A stretch of DNA of 64,000 bases from Paraburkholderia ginsengisoli NBRC 100965 (GTDB lineage Bacteria; Pseudomonadota; Gammaproteobacteria; Burkholderiales; Burkholderiaceae), in NCBI RefSeq assembly GCF_000739735.1, contig NZ_BBJF01000012.1, positions 34,096 through 98,095 of the forward strand. Reading direction: 5' to 3'. The notes under the pieces were generated by a model. It was given only the letters and a program-made list of their open reading frames with translations. It ran no database searches and was not told where the DNA came from. Shown piece by piece: positions 25,182 to 34,360 of the stretch (position 1 is its first letter; each line of letters opens with the position of its first letter). The position numbers were made by a program, and so were the translations under genes.

Positions 25182-26747
25182 TCAAGCCACCGCGGCCAGC
25201 TTGTCGAGACGAAACACCGCTACGGCGTCCTTCAGAATGGCCGCCTGCTCTTCCAGCGACTTCGCCGCCGCCGCGGCCTGTTCGACGAGCGCCGCGTTGT
25301 GCTGAGTGACCTCGTCGATCTGCGAAACCGCCTTGTTGACCTGCTCGATGCCGTCGCTCTGCTCCAGCGCGGACGCCTCGATCTCGTTCATCACGCCGGT
25401 GACGCGCTCCACCGCGCTCATCGCTTCGTGAATCGTCTTCTGCGCGTCGGATACGAGCGACGCGCCCTCCTCGACCTTGGCCGCCGATTCGCCGATCAGC
25501 TCCTTGATCTCCTTGGCCGCCGCGCCCGAGCGCTGCGCGAGGCTGCGCACTTCCGACGCGACCACCGCGAAGCCACGGCCCTGTTCGCCGGCGCGCGCCG
25601 CTTCCACCGCCGCGTTCAACGCGAGAATGTTGGTCTGAAACGCGATTCCCTCGATCATGCCGATGATCTCCGTCACCTTGCGCGACGATTCGCTGATGCC
25701 GTCCATCGTTTCAGTCACGCGCGACACCACCGTGCCGCCGCGCGTGACCGTATCGAGCGCGCCGTGCGCGAGCCGGTTAGCCTGCTTCGCGTTGTCCGCG
25801 TTCTGCTTCACCGTCGCCGACAACTGCTCCATGCTCGCCGCCGTCTGCTGCAGCGCGGCCGCCTGCTGCTCGGTGCGCGCGGACAGGTCCGCGTTGCCCG
25901 ACGCGATTTCGTTCGCGCCCTGGCTGATCGCGGTCGTGCTGCCGCGCACCTTCGCGACGGTCTCGACGAGGCCGTCGCGCATCTTCGTCAGCGCGCCGAG
26001 CAACTGGCCCATCTCGTTGCGCGAGCGGACCTTGATCGCGACCGTCAGATCGCCGGCGGCGATCCGCTCGAAGTGCTTGACGGTCGCGTTGACCGGCTTG
26101 ATCAGCGCCGCCGACAACGCGATGCGCGCCGCCACGCCGATCACGAGCGCGATCGCGCCGATCGCGACGAACAGCAGCGTCGCCAGCTGGAAGCGCTGCG
26201 CGCCGGTCGCCGCCTGCTGATGCTGGGTGTCGATCTGGGCGTTTTCGAGCGCGTCGATCGCCTTCGAGTACGTCGCGTACAAGCTGTTCGCGGTGTCGCC
26301 CTGAATGTTGCGGAAGGTGTTGAAATCGAAGTCGGTGAGCGCCTTGAATTCCGGCTCGATCGCCTTGTCGACCAGCGCGGCGCGCGCCTGCTCGACGCCC
26401 TGCGCGAGCTTGCGCTCCGCGTCGCTCGCGAACGGGCCGGCCATGTAGTTGCGGAAGTCCTTGTTCGATTCGACCAGCACCTTATGCGCGGCCGGCAGCA
26501 GATCGTCGGTCTGCTTGCCGACGCTGAACAGCGTCTGGTACGTGCCGAGCGCAAGCTGCACCTGCAGCAGCTTCTCGGAACTGGCCTTCAGATGCGACAA
26601 CGCGAGCGCGCTGCGCTGCGTGTCGTCGAGGCTGTTGTTGGCGAGCTTGAGCGCGCCGTAACCGACACCGATCACCGTCAGAAGGAAAGCGACGAATACG
26701 CTGATCACCAGCGTCAGGCCGCCACGAATTGTGATGTTGTTTAGCAT
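25182..26747 (-). CDS. Methyl-accepting chemotaxis protein
   Basis: Chemoreceptor of 521 residues starting MLNNITIRGGLTLVIS at 26747; a longer in-frame start at 26849 adds 34 non-family residues. TM1 is about residues 9-31, followed by a helical periplasmic sensor of the 4HB (Tar) type, TM2 near 190-210, a HAMP domain and the signalling domain with the conserved hairpin tip (FQTNILALNAAVEAARAGEQ). The C terminus ends KLAAVA with no CheR-binding pentapeptide. It lies convergent with the liv operon; sensing of a related amino acid is only a guess. No sigma-28 promoter is evident. Confidence 0.92.
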   Translation of the reverse strand: MLNNITIRGGLTLVISVFVAFLLTVIGVGYGALKLANNSLDDTQRSALALSHLKASSEKLLQVQLALGTYQTLFSVGKQTDDLLPAAHKVLVESNKDFRNYMAGPFASDAERKLAQGVEQARAALVDKAIEPEFKALTDFDFNTFRNIQGDTANSLYATYSKAIDALENAQIDTQHQQAATGAQRFQLATLLFVAIGAIALVIGVAARIALSAALIKPVNATVKHFERIAAGDLTVAIKVRSRNEMGQLLGALTKMRDGLVETVAKVRGSTTAISQGANEIASGNADLSARTEQQAAALQQTAASMEQLSATVKQNADNAKQANRLAHGALDTVTRGGTVVSRVTETMDGISESSRKVTEIIGMIEGIAFQTNILALNAAVEAARAGEQGRGFAVVASEVRSLAQRSGAAAKEIKELIGESAAKVEEGASLVSDAQKTIHEAMSAVERVTGVMNEIEASALEQSDGIEQVNKAVSQIDEVTQHNAALVEQAAAAAKSLEEQAAILKDAVAVFRLDKLAAVA

Positions 26748-27005
26748 TGGGTCTCCGAACGTCATGCCGATCCGCGGCGAGACAGGTTGGCAGGCGCACG
26801 CGCCGCCGGTGGCTGCCGGCTGTTGCGCGGGACTTACACTTCGCCGCATCCAGGTTAACGACCGCCCGGCGCGCCCGCTGGATAGGTGAAATCCATGACT
26901 GGCGCGCCTTTGCGCCCGTTGCGAACCTCACTATCTGGGATCGGCGGCGCGTGGCGCGCCGCTCTTGCCGATGCGCCGTCTGCCGGGCGCCGCAGATTTC
27001 GTTTG

Positions 27006-27011
27006 TATAAT
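27006..27011 (+). promoter_or_regulatory. Candidate -10 box (TATAAT) before the WecA-like gene
   Basis: Perfect TATAAT 28 bp upstream of the chosen start, which would give a very short leader. No good -35 is seen at 16-18 bp. It supports the downstream start at 27039 rather than a longer one at 26886. Confidence 0.35.
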
Positions 27012-27038
27012 TCGCCGTCTTCGCTCAGGCTCACCTTC

Positions 27039-28139
27039 ATGCTTAGTTTTGCGCTCGGCTTTCTCGTTTCACTGCTGATCACGCTGTTGATCGTGCGCTA
27101 TGCGCATCTGCATGAAAAATTCTCCACCGACACCGATCTGGCCGGCGTGCAGAAATTCCACGTGCGGCCCGTGCCGCGCATCGGCGGCACCGGAATTCTG
27201 GTCGGGCTGATCGTGTCGGCCGTGCAGTTGCACCGCGCGTATCCGGCCGTGTCGGGCGGCATTCTCGGACTCATTGCGTGCGGGATGCCGGCGTTCGGCT
27301 CGGGTCTCGTCGAGGATCTGACCAAGCGCGTGTCGCCGCTCGCGCGCCTCGTCTGCACGATGGCGGCCGCCGCGCTCGCCTTCTTCCTGCTCGATATTGC
27401 GGTCACGCGCATCAGCGTGCCGCCGCTCGACTTCTTGCTGTCGTACGCGGTGATCTCGTTCGCGGTCACGGTGCTGGCGGTGGCGGCGCTCGCGAACGCG
27501 ATCAACATCATCGACGGCTTCAATGGCCTCGCGTCGATGGTCGCGTTCATGATGTTCGCGTCGCTCGCGTATGTCGCGTTCCAGGTGTCCGACCCGATCG
27601 TGCTGTCCGCGTCGTTCATGATGATGGGCGCGGTGCTCGGCTTCTTCATCTGGAATTTCCCGGCGGGGCTGATCTTTCTCGGCGACGGCGGCGCGTACTT
27701 CATCGGCTTCATGCTCGCCGAACTGTCGATCATGCTGGTGATGCGCAATCGCGATGTGTCGGCGTGGTATCCGGTACTGCTGTTCATGTATCCGATCTTC
27801 GAGACCTGCTTCTCGATCTACCGCAAGAAGTTCATTCGCGGGATGTCGCCGGGCATTCCCGACGGCGTGCATCTGCACATGCTGGTCTACAAGCGGCTGA
27901 TGCGCTGGGCGGTCGGCACGCGCACCGCACGCGAGCTGACGCGGCGCAATTCGCTGACCTCGCCGTATCTGTGGCTGCTGTGCCTGATCGCGGTCGTGCC
28001 CGCAACATTGTTCTGGCGGCATACGCTGCATCTGTTCTGTTTCGTGATGGTGTTCGCGGCGACTTATGTGTGGCTGTACATGAGCATCGTGCGCTTCAAG
28101 TCGCCGAGGTGGATGGTGGTGAGAAAGGGCAAGCGCTAG
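27039..28139 (+). CDS. WecA/MraY-family undecaprenyl-phosphate sugar-1-phosphate transferase
   Basis: Polytopic polyprenyl-phosphate glycosyl-1-phosphate transferase (366 residues, 10-11 spans). Family motifs: FHVRPVPRIGGTGI, the catalytic NIIDGFNGLAS, IFLGDGGAYFIGF and the late HLHML replacing the HIHH loop. It transfers a sugar-phosphate from a UDP-sugar to undecaprenyl phosphate to begin a glycan. It is transcribed away from the chemoreceptor gene. A second member of the same family is at 30531-31559, so two initiating enzymes lie within 5 kb; the donor of each is unknown. Confidence 0.87.
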   Translation: MLSFALGFLVSLLITLLIVRYAHLHEKFSTDTDLAGVQKFHVRPVPRIGGTGILVGLIVSAVQLHRAYPAVSGGILGLIACGMPAFGSGLVEDLTKRVSPLARLVCTMAAAALAFFLLDIAVTRISVPPLDFLLSYAVISFAVTVLAVAALANAINIIDGFNGLASMVAFMMFASLAYVAFQVSDPIVLSASFMMMGAVLGFFIWNFPAGLIFLGDGGAYFIGFMLAELSIMLVMRNRDVSAWYPVLLFMYPIFETCFSIYRKKFIRGMSPGIPDGVHLHMLVYKRLMRWAVGTRTARELTRRNSLTSPYLWLLCLIAVVPATLFWRHTLHLFCFVMVFAATYVWLYMSIVRFKSPRWMVVRKGKR

Positions 28140-28226
28140 GCAGCGAAGCGACGCTGTGTTGGCGTGAGCGCGGCGGCTGCGTGGAGCAGCCGTGGTGTTT
28201 CCGATAATCAGCGTGAGGAGACCGGC

Positions 28227-28520
28227 ATGCAGTGCAAAGCTCATGTATTTGCAATCAGCCTGCTGGCAGCCAGTCTGCCCGCTTTCGCCAACACGGCGTC
28301 GGACAACATCGCCTGGAGCGCGAGGCCGGTGGCGGCCGTGACCGAACAGCCGGAATGCACCGCTTACTCGGGCCGGCAGGTGACGCAGCCAGGCGACGCG
28401 AACGCCGATCCGCTGATGAAGCTGCTGAAGTTTGCGGGAACGGTCGCGGCGCTGGGGGCGATGTCGATGGCGACCAAAGCCGGCACGACAACAGCGCCGA
28501 ATCCTTGCCGCCGGTTCTGA
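28227..28520 (+). CDS. Small secreted protein of unknown function
   Basis: 97 residues from ATG 28227, preceded by GAGGAG at a proper distance. The N terminus (MQCKAHVFAISLLAASLPAFA-NTA) is a clear signal peptide with an AxA cleavage site. The mature protein has two cysteines (PECTAYSG and the near C-terminal PNPCRRF) and a short hydrophobic helix LLKFAGTVAALGAMSM. I do not recognise a family. A strong bidirectional terminator follows within 35 bp. Confidence 0.6.
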   Translation: MQCKAHVFAISLLAASLPAFANTASDNIAWSARPVAAVTEQPECTAYSGRQVTQPGDANADPLMKLLKFAGTVAALGAMSMATKAGTTTAPNPCRRF

Positions 28521-28551
28521 GCGAACGCGGCCCCGGTGTGAATACGTGACT

Positions 28552-28587
28552 GCAATAAAAAAGGCGCCGAAGCGCCTTTTTTATTGC
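28552..28587. terminator. Bidirectional intrinsic terminator
   Basis: A GGCGC-CGAA-GCGCC stem is flanked by a six-A run on the left and a six-T run on the right; the symmetric arms extend from GCAATAAAAAA to TTTTTTATTGC. It serves the small secreted protein gene on the plus strand and the WbpM-type gene on the minus strand. Confidence 0.92.
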
Positions 28588-28638
28588 TTGAGCGGGAAGG
28601 CCGCCGTCGTTGCGCGGCCCGGTCCTGACACAACCACA

Positions 28639-30519
28639 CTACGACGCCCGCGTCGCCGGGCTCACGCTGCGCAGCGCGGTCGTGCTCGCCGGCTGGTATT
28701 CGGGCACCCAGCGGCGCAGGTCGCGGCGCACTTCGTCGTCGGCCGGGACGCGGTGCTGCATCAGCCACGGCAGCAGGTTGTCGATCAGACTGTCCGGCAC
28801 CTCGCGCGCCCGCGCGATGCGCAACTTCGGATGCGGCGTGCGGGTCGTGGTTTCGTCGTCGGCGAGCAGTTCTTCGTACAGCTTCTCGCCCGGACGCAGC
28901 CCCGTGAACACTACGCGAATCTGCTCCTCGGTGAAGCCGTATAGACGGATCAGGTCGTGCGCGAGATCGGCGATGCGCACCGGCTTGCCCATGTCGAGGA
29001 TGAAGATCTCGCCGCCGCGTCCCATGCTCGACGCCTGCAACACCAGTTGCGACGCCTCCGGGATCGTCATGAAGAAGCGCGTGATCTCCGGGTGCGTGAC
29101 GGTGACCGGACCGCCGCGCGCAATCTGCTCCTGGAACTTCGGAATCACGCTGCCGGCGCTGCCGAGCACGTTGCCGAAGCGCACGGTTTCGAACTGCGTG
29201 CGGCGCGCGCCCTGCGCCTGCAACGCCGAACAGGCCATCTCCGCGAGACGCTTGCTCGCGCCCATCACGTTGGTCGGGTTGACGGCCTTGTCGGTGGAGA
29301 TCAGCACGAAATGGGCGACGTCGTGGCGGATCGCTGCGCGCCCCACGCGATACGTGCCGAGCACGTTGTTGCGCACGGCCTGCCACGTGTTGACTTCTTC
29401 CATCAGCGGGACGTGCTTGTAGGCCGCCGCATGGAACACGATGTGCGGGCAGTAGCGGCCCATCACCTGGTCGAGCAGCAGCGAATCCTTCACGTCGCCG
29501 ATGATCGGCACCACCGACACTTCCGGATACTTGTCGCGCAGTTCTTCGTTGAGCCGATAGATCGAGAATTCGGAGATGTCGAATGCGACCAGCTGCACGG
29601 GCCCGAAGCGCAGGATCTGCCGGCACAGTTCCGAGCCGATCGAGCCGCCCGCACCCGTCACCATGACCACGCGGTTCTTCAGCAGCGCTTCGACGTGCTC
29701 CGTGTCGATCGTCACCGGGTCGCGGCCCAGCAGGTCTTCGAGATCGATCTGACGCACCCGCGACAGAAACGCCTGACCTTGCGTGAGCGGTGTGAGCGCG
29801 GGCAACGTCATCGCCCGCACGCCCGCGCGCACGCACAGCGTGGCGATGCGCCGGTGTGCTTCGACCGACGCCGACGGCACCGCGATGATCACGTGTTCCA
29901 CCTTCAACTCGGCGGAAATTTTCTGCAGGTCGCTGATCGCGCCGAGCACGCGGTAGCCGTAGATTTCACGGCCCTGCTTGACCGGATCGTCGTCGAGCAG
30001 ACCCGCGAGGCGCCATTCGCCCGAGCGCTTCAATTCGCGCACGAGGTTCGCGCCGGCGTTGCCCGCGCCGAGCACCAGCACCGGCTTGCCTTGCCCGACC
30101 AGACCGCCGTAGCGATAGAACTCCTTGGCCGCGCGATAGAGTGCGCGCGAGCCGCCCATCGCAAGGAACAGCAACATGGGCGAGACGATCAGCACGGAGC
30201 GCGGCACCACCGGCGCCGGCTGCAACAGCGCCGAGACGATCACGACGACCAGCGCACCCACGCCGATCGCCTTCGCGATGCGCACGAGATCGGGCAGGCT
30301 CGCGAATACCCACATGCCTCGATAGAGGCCGTAGCTGCGAAACATCACCGCGTAGATCAGCAGCACCCACACGAGTGCATGCAGGCCGCTCGCCCAGAAC
30401 ACAGCAGGCACCGGACCGTTGAAACGGATCACGTATGCCAGCAGCCAGGCCAGAGCCACTGCGCACAAGTCGAACGCAAACGCACTGAACGAAAGCCATC
30501 GGGCTTTAAAACTTTTCAT
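28639..30519 (-). CDS. wbpM: WbpM-type membrane nucleotide-sugar 4,6-dehydratase
   Basis: 626 residues. Four N-terminal membrane spans (about 10-30, 45-62, 83-100, 107-125), then a first Rossmann segment GAGNAGAN (151-158) and a second, catalytic one TGAGGSIGSE (288-297). The catalytic triad is the SMK variant expected of membrane-bound members: S408, M419 and K423 in STDKAVNPTNVMGASK. Known relatives convert UDP-GlcNAc to its 4-keto-6-deoxy form, the precursor of QuiNAc and FucNAc. It shares a strand with a WbpL-like transferase and a reductase, a classic trio for starting O-antigen with an N-acetyl-6-deoxyhexosamine. Confidence 0.92.
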   Translation of the reverse strand: MKSFKARWLSFSAFAFDLCAVALAWLLAYVIRFNGPVPAVFWASGLHALVWVLLIYAVMFRSYGLYRGMWVFASLPDLVRIAKAIGVGALVVVIVSALLQPAPVVPRSVLIVSPMLLFLAMGGSRALYRAAKEFYRYGGLVGQGKPVLVLGAGNAGANLVRELKRSGEWRLAGLLDDDPVKQGREIYGYRVLGAISDLQKISAELKVEHVIIAVPSASVEAHRRIATLCVRAGVRAMTLPALTPLTQGQAFLSRVRQIDLEDLLGRDPVTIDTEHVEALLKNRVVMVTGAGGSIGSELCRQILRFGPVQLVAFDISEFSIYRLNEELRDKYPEVSVVPIIGDVKDSLLLDQVMGRYCPHIVFHAAAYKHVPLMEEVNTWQAVRNNVLGTYRVGRAAIRHDVAHFVLISTDKAVNPTNVMGASKRLAEMACSALQAQGARRTQFETVRFGNVLGSAGSVIPKFQEQIARGGPVTVTHPEITRFFMTIPEASQLVLQASSMGRGGEIFILDMGKPVRIADLAHDLIRLYGFTEEQIRVVFTGLRPGEKLYEELLADDETTTRTPHPKLRIARAREVPDSLIDNLLPWLMQHRVPADDEVRRDLRRWVPEYQPASTTALRSVSPATRAS

Positions 30520-30530
30520 TGCGCAGAACC

Positions 30531-31559
30531 TCAGGATTGCCCGGAACGGGACGTGTGGCGCCGCCAGCGGCGATCAATGCATAGCCCGGCGACTGCCAGC
30601 ACGGCAGCCCAAACGACGACAACCAGCCATTGATACAGGACAGCAAATCTCAGTGCCCAGACAGCAAGCATTATGCCCGCCGCCATGAACAAATACCAAA
30701 CCCATGCCGTCGATGCGTGTCCCAAACCGGACTGCACCAGTCTTTGATAGTAGTGTTCGCGGTGCGCTTGCCAAAATTTTTCACCGCGCAGCAGGCGTTT
30801 GAGGAGCGTCACCGACGCATCGCAGATGAATGGCGCGAAGCACAGCGCCGGAAACCAGACCGGCCATACGCTTTCGCGCCAGCCCCAATAGCCGAGCGCA
30901 CCGGCGAGAAAGCCGAGCGGAATCGAACCGGCGTCGCCGAGAAAAATTCGCGCGGGGTGGAAATTGAACAGCAGAAAGCCCGCCGCCGCGCCGGCCAAGA
31001 CCACGCTGGCCAGCGCAAGCGCGGGGTCCGGATGAGCCGCATACCCGGCCGGCAGCGAAGCGGAAATCGCATAGCCACCGAAGCCGAACAAGGCCATGCC
31101 GCCGGCCAGACCGTCCGAGCCGTCCATGAAGTTGTACAGATTGACGAGCCACACGAGTAAAACCGCCATGGCCGCGAGCGCCCACCACGGAACGTCGGCC
31201 GGATAGACGGCAATCAGCGCCGCCACCGCCGCCGCATGCCCGCCGAAGCGCACGCGCGCGGGCAAGCCGCGGCGGTCGTCGATTTGCGACAGCGCGGCGA
31301 GCGCCGCCGCCGCCAGCGCGGGCAGCCAGAGCGCCGGCGCGACCAGCCAGATCAGCACCACGCTCACCGGCACGATGCCCCAACCGCCGACGCGCGGCGT
31401 CGGCCGGGTGTGTAGCGAGCGGTCGTTGGGGATGTCGGTGGCGAGCCGCCACGCGAGACCGCTTCTGAGGAGCGCCCACAGGATCGCCACGCACGCGCCC
31501 AGCGCGAGCGCACCGCATAGCAGCAGATGGACCACCGGGTAGGTGGAAAGTGAAGACAT
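30531..31559 (-). CDS. WbpL-like initiating glycosyl-1-phosphate transferase
   Basis: Polytopic family member (342 residues from ATG 31559; a TTG at 31574 would add five residues). Motifs: NDRSLHTRPTPRVGGWGI, NLYNFMDGSDGLAGG, IFLGDAGSIPLGFL and the loop HREHYYQRLV. The closest well-studied relatives (WbpL, WreU) load FucNAc-1-P or QuiNAc-1-P on undecaprenyl phosphate. It lies between the 4,6-dehydratase and a WbpV-like reductase with 11 and 44-bp gaps, which supports that donor class. Confidence 0.88.
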   Translation of the reverse strand: MSSLSTYPVVHLLLCGALALGACVAILWALLRSGLAWRLATDIPNDRSLHTRPTPRVGGWGIVPVSVVLIWLVAPALWLPALAAAALAALSQIDDRRGLPARVRFGGHAAAVAALIAVYPADVPWWALAAMAVLLVWLVNLYNFMDGSDGLAGGMALFGFGGYAISASLPAGYAAHPDPALALASVVLAGAAAGFLLFNFHPARIFLGDAGSIPLGFLAGALGYWGWRESVWPVWFPALCFAPFICDASVTLLKRLLRGEKFWQAHREHYYQRLVQSGLGHASTAWVWYLFMAAGIMLAVWALRFAVLYQWLVVVVWAAVLAVAGLCIDRRWRRHTSRSGQS

Positions 31560-31603
31560 TGGGAGAAGGTTCAATGCAGGGCAGTGCGTTCGGTTCTATG
31601 TGA

Positions 31604-32563
31604 TCAATGTGTGGAGCGATACCAAGCGGCAGTCTCCAGCAGGCCATGCTCGACCGTGTGCGGCGGATACCAGCCGAGGCACTCGCAGATATGCGAACTG
31701 TCGAGGCGCAATTCGCCAACCAGCCGCTCGACCTGCGCCGAGCGTCCCGTCAGACGGCCCACGAGGCGCAGCACGCCGACCGGCACCGACACGAGCCGCT
31801 GCTGCGCGTGCAGTTGCGTGGCCAGCGCGCGCGCCAACTCCGACACGCTCAGATCGCGGTTGTCGGTGACGTGAAACGTGTGACCGGCCGCGCGAGGATC
31901 GGTGGTGCAATGCACGAGTGCGTCCGCGAGATTGTCGACGAACACAAGGCTGCGGCGCGCGGCTATTGCGCCGAGCGGCAGCGGCACGCCCCGGGCGATC
32001 GCATCCATCAGTTGCAGGAAGTTCGCGCGTACGCCCGGACCGTAGACCAGCGGGGGCCGCACGATCACGATCTCAAGACCCGACTCGCGGCCGTATTCGA
32101 GCAACGCCCGCTCGGCTTCGAACTTGGAGATGCCGTAGGGATCGGACGGCGCGGGCGGGTCCGTTGCCTTGATGGGCTGGCCGACGCTGTTTTCCGCCAT
32201 CGCCTTGATGCTACTGACGAACACGAAGCGGCGCGCGCCCGCGCGACGGGCCGCGGCGGCAACGCGCAACGAGCCGTCGACGTTCGTCGCGCGATAGGCG
32301 GCGAGCGACTCCGCGGTCGTGTCGTGCATCACGTGGACGCGAGCGGCGAGATGGATGACCGCATCGCATTGCAGCGTCACCGGCCAGCGTTGCTCGATGC
32401 CCTGGAAGTCGTCCGCGTCGAGCAGCCATTCACGCACACCTTGCGCCGCGGTCTGGGCGCGGCGTACCGCGCCGACGACCCGGTCGCCGCGCTGCAGCAA
32501 GGCTGTGGAGACCGACTTGCCGACGAAGCCGTTGGCGCCGGTGATTAGCACAGAGTGAGTCAT
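31604..32563 (-). CDS. Extended SDR nucleotide-sugar 4-reductase/epimerase (WbpV/WreQ-like)
   Basis: 319 residues from ATG 32563 (MTHSVLITGANGFVGKSV); the frame stays open upstream but without family resemblance. NAD(P)-binding TGANGFVG, catalytic SSIKAM with Tyr-Gly-Ile-Ser-Lys, and RPPLVYGPGVRANFLQLM are intact. In WbpV/WreQ-type systems this enzyme reduces the 4-keto group made by the dehydratase to give UDP-QuiNAc or UDP-FucNAc. It is first of a three-gene minus-strand operon. A UDP-Glc epimerase role is a weaker alternative. Confidence 0.82.
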   Translation of the reverse strand: MTHSVLITGANGFVGKSVSTALLQRGDRVVGAVRRAQTAAQGVREWLLDADDFQGIEQRWPVTLQCDAVIHLAARVHVMHDTTAESLAAYRATNVDGSLRVAAAARRAGARRFVFVSSIKAMAENSVGQPIKATDPPAPSDPYGISKFEAERALLEYGRESGLEIVIVRPPLVYGPGVRANFLQLMDAIARGVPLPLGAIAARRSLVFVDNLADALVHCTTDPRAAGHTFHVTDNRDLSVSELARALATQLHAQQRLVSVPVGVLRLVGRLTGRSAQVERLVGELRLDSSHICECLGWYPPHTVEHGLLETAAWYRSTH

Positions 32564-33300
32564 CGGCTGGCTCCGGCGAGGCGGGTCACGGAACCGATCC
32601 ACGCCCCCGCCATGCCAGCAGCCGACTTGCCGCGTCGCCGCCCTGCTCCCGCCCTGTGCGTGATCGCGGAGCTTGTCCGCGCGAGGCGTGCGACGGCCCG
32701 CCCCGAGCGCGACCATGGGCGTGTACCGACAGGGGTTGCCCTACCCGAATAGGACCGGAAAAGCAGATGAGACACAATACAATCTGGCATCGGTGACGCT
32801 TCTTGAGAAGTCTGATCGGGAACGTATTGTATGCGGGCGACTTCCGCTGCGGCCCACTCCTCGCGAAGGTTCGGCGGTAAATGTGCCCCGCAGCCCAACA
32901 GTTTTTAAGCACGGCGAAGTCCCGGCCGTGATGATAAAACGGACAGGCGATTCAGAAGCGCCGTCCGCACACTTCGTAACATCTCAAACATATTCGCGCA
33001 TGTGGAATTCGCTAAGATTCGACGTGTTCGACGGCAGCACAATCCGGCTCGCCCAGCAGCTGTGTGAGCGGCCACCGGCCCGCGCCACGTCGAGTCAAGG
33101 TCGGATTGCCGCGACAGCACGCGGCATGTTCCTATGCGAAGGTTCCGCAACATCCGGGCCCGGATGCGAACGCATCGCTCACGGGCCGGTGTTTCATCCA
33201 CTTCAGACACGCAAGATCCGATACGGCTGACGCCATCGGTCTGCGCAGCGCTTCGCTGATTTGACGAAAAGAAAACGTTTGAGCAAATAGAGTCCGATCT
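32564..33300. other. 737-bp region without a recognisable gene
   Basis: Several short open frames exist but none shows family resemblance, a ribosome site or consistent codon use. The base composition becomes less GC-rich towards the right. An inverted repeat (ACAATAC near 32775 and GTATTGT near 32825, with CTTCT/AGAAG between) may be part of the promoter or leader for the minus-strand reductase operon. The right part leads into a pseudogene. Confidence 0.5.
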
Positions 33301-34050
33301 GTGGAAGTGCTGTTCGCTACTTGCCCCACGGCTTTCCATACCGCCCGAGGTGGGGGAGATCCAGCTGCTTGCGTATCACAAGCATCTGCCCGGGCACGGG
33401 GTGGACGTCACGCTGGTCGATCTATGGAATCCGCGCTTCCTCGAACACGATGTGATGCATTCCTTTTCGTGCGTCGGCGGCTCGGTTCACTTCTATAACT
33501 TTGTTAAACAGTTGGGCATACGGCTGGTCGTTTCCTCTAGTCTCTGAGTGACGGAGGAAACGAAGCACCTCTATCCGATCGGCGAGATTCATCATCGGTT
33601 TTCGCTCACCGACCGGGTGGTGGCGAATTCGAAGATCGGGTGCGACACGCTCGTGCGCATCTTCGACCTGCCCCAGCAAAAAATCGTCAGTGTGCTCAAC
33701 GGTGTCGAACAGAGCTTTTACGAGCCGGTCGAGCCGGAACTGTTCCGCAGCGAATTCGGAATTCAGGATCGCTTCGTCCTCAACGTGGACAACATCCAAC
33801 CGCGCAAGAACCAGCTGGCGCTCATCCGCGCAATGAAGTCGCTCCCCGAACTCACGCTAGTGCTGATCGGCCATCAGCGCGGCCCGGAATCTGCGAAAGC
33901 CTGCTTCGCGGAAGGCGCGGACTAGGTCGTCTACGCGGGCACGCTCGCTCACGATTCGCCAGTGCTGCGCTCTCGGCCTATGCAGCCTGCGAAGCGTTCG
34001 TCCTGCCAAGCACGCTGGAAACATCGGGGCTGGAGGCGCATGCCGCGGCG
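33301..34050 (+). pseudogene. Broken family 4 glycosyltransferase
   Basis: The order of matching pieces is that of one GT4 protein: EVLFATCPTAFHTA, then after a frameshift near 33340-33350 GEIQLLAYHKHLPGHGVDVTL, a TGA stop at 33545-33547 where family members have Trp, TEETKHLYPIGEI to LVLIGHQRGPES, a TAG stop at 33923-33925, VVYAGTLAHDSP, a second frameshift near 33970, and AYAACEAFVLPSTLE. The C-terminal quarter is missing, replaced by a galE fragment. Two nonsense codons, two frameshifts and truncation leave no doubt that it is inactive. Short stretches look like separate genes but are pieces of this one. Confidence 0.85.
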
Positions 34051-34066
34051 CACACCGCGGCGACTT

Positions 34067-34358
34067 CACTTCGCCGCGATGAAGGCGGCGGGCGAATCGG
34101 TCGCGGGCCGATCGAATACTACAGCAACAACGTCGGCAACCTACTGGCGTTGCTCGGCGTGATAGGCGGTCGCAACGTCAGGCAGTTCGCGGTCGGTGTG
34201 TCGGCAACGATGTACGGCACGCCGAAAAGCTGACCGATCGCGCGCGCTACTTCAATCCGGTCGGCGCGCACAAGAGCAGTCTGATGGGCGAAGATCCCTC
34301 CCGCATTCCGAATAACCCTGTGCCGCACGCTGCGCAGTTGGCGATCGGCAAGCTCGAG
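34067..34358 (+). pseudogene. galE: Decayed galE fragment (two pieces)
   Basis: 34067-34240 matches galE 19079-19253 (IEYYSNNVGNLLALLGV, ATMYGTPKS) with a one-base deletion near 34106, and 34243-34358 matches galE 19367-19480 (RYFNPVGAHKSSLMGEDP). About 113 bp of intervening galE sequence is missing, as are both ends. The fragment is fused directly to the truncated GT4 pseudogene. It ends three bases before the stop codon of the oppositely oriented GT2 gene. Confidence 0.88.
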
Positions 34359-34360
34359 GC

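Noticed and set aside
26748..26885. Sigma-28 promoter for the chemoreceptor gene
   Set aside because: No TAAA-N15-GCCGATAA-like sequence was found on the minus strand.
28957..30633. A 558-codon plus-strand frame opposite the WbpM-type gene
   Set aside because: Arg/His/Asp-rich shadow; the minus-strand product has all dehydratase motifs.
32673..33230. A 185-codon plus-strand frame in the gap before the glycosyltransferase pseudogene
   Set aside because: No ribosome site, no domain resemblance, and codon use unlike the neighbours; likely chance.
33548..33925. Short glycosyltransferase-like frame taken as a separate small gene
   Set aside because: It is the middle of one GT4 protein whose other parts lie in the adjoining frames; an intact start and end are missing.
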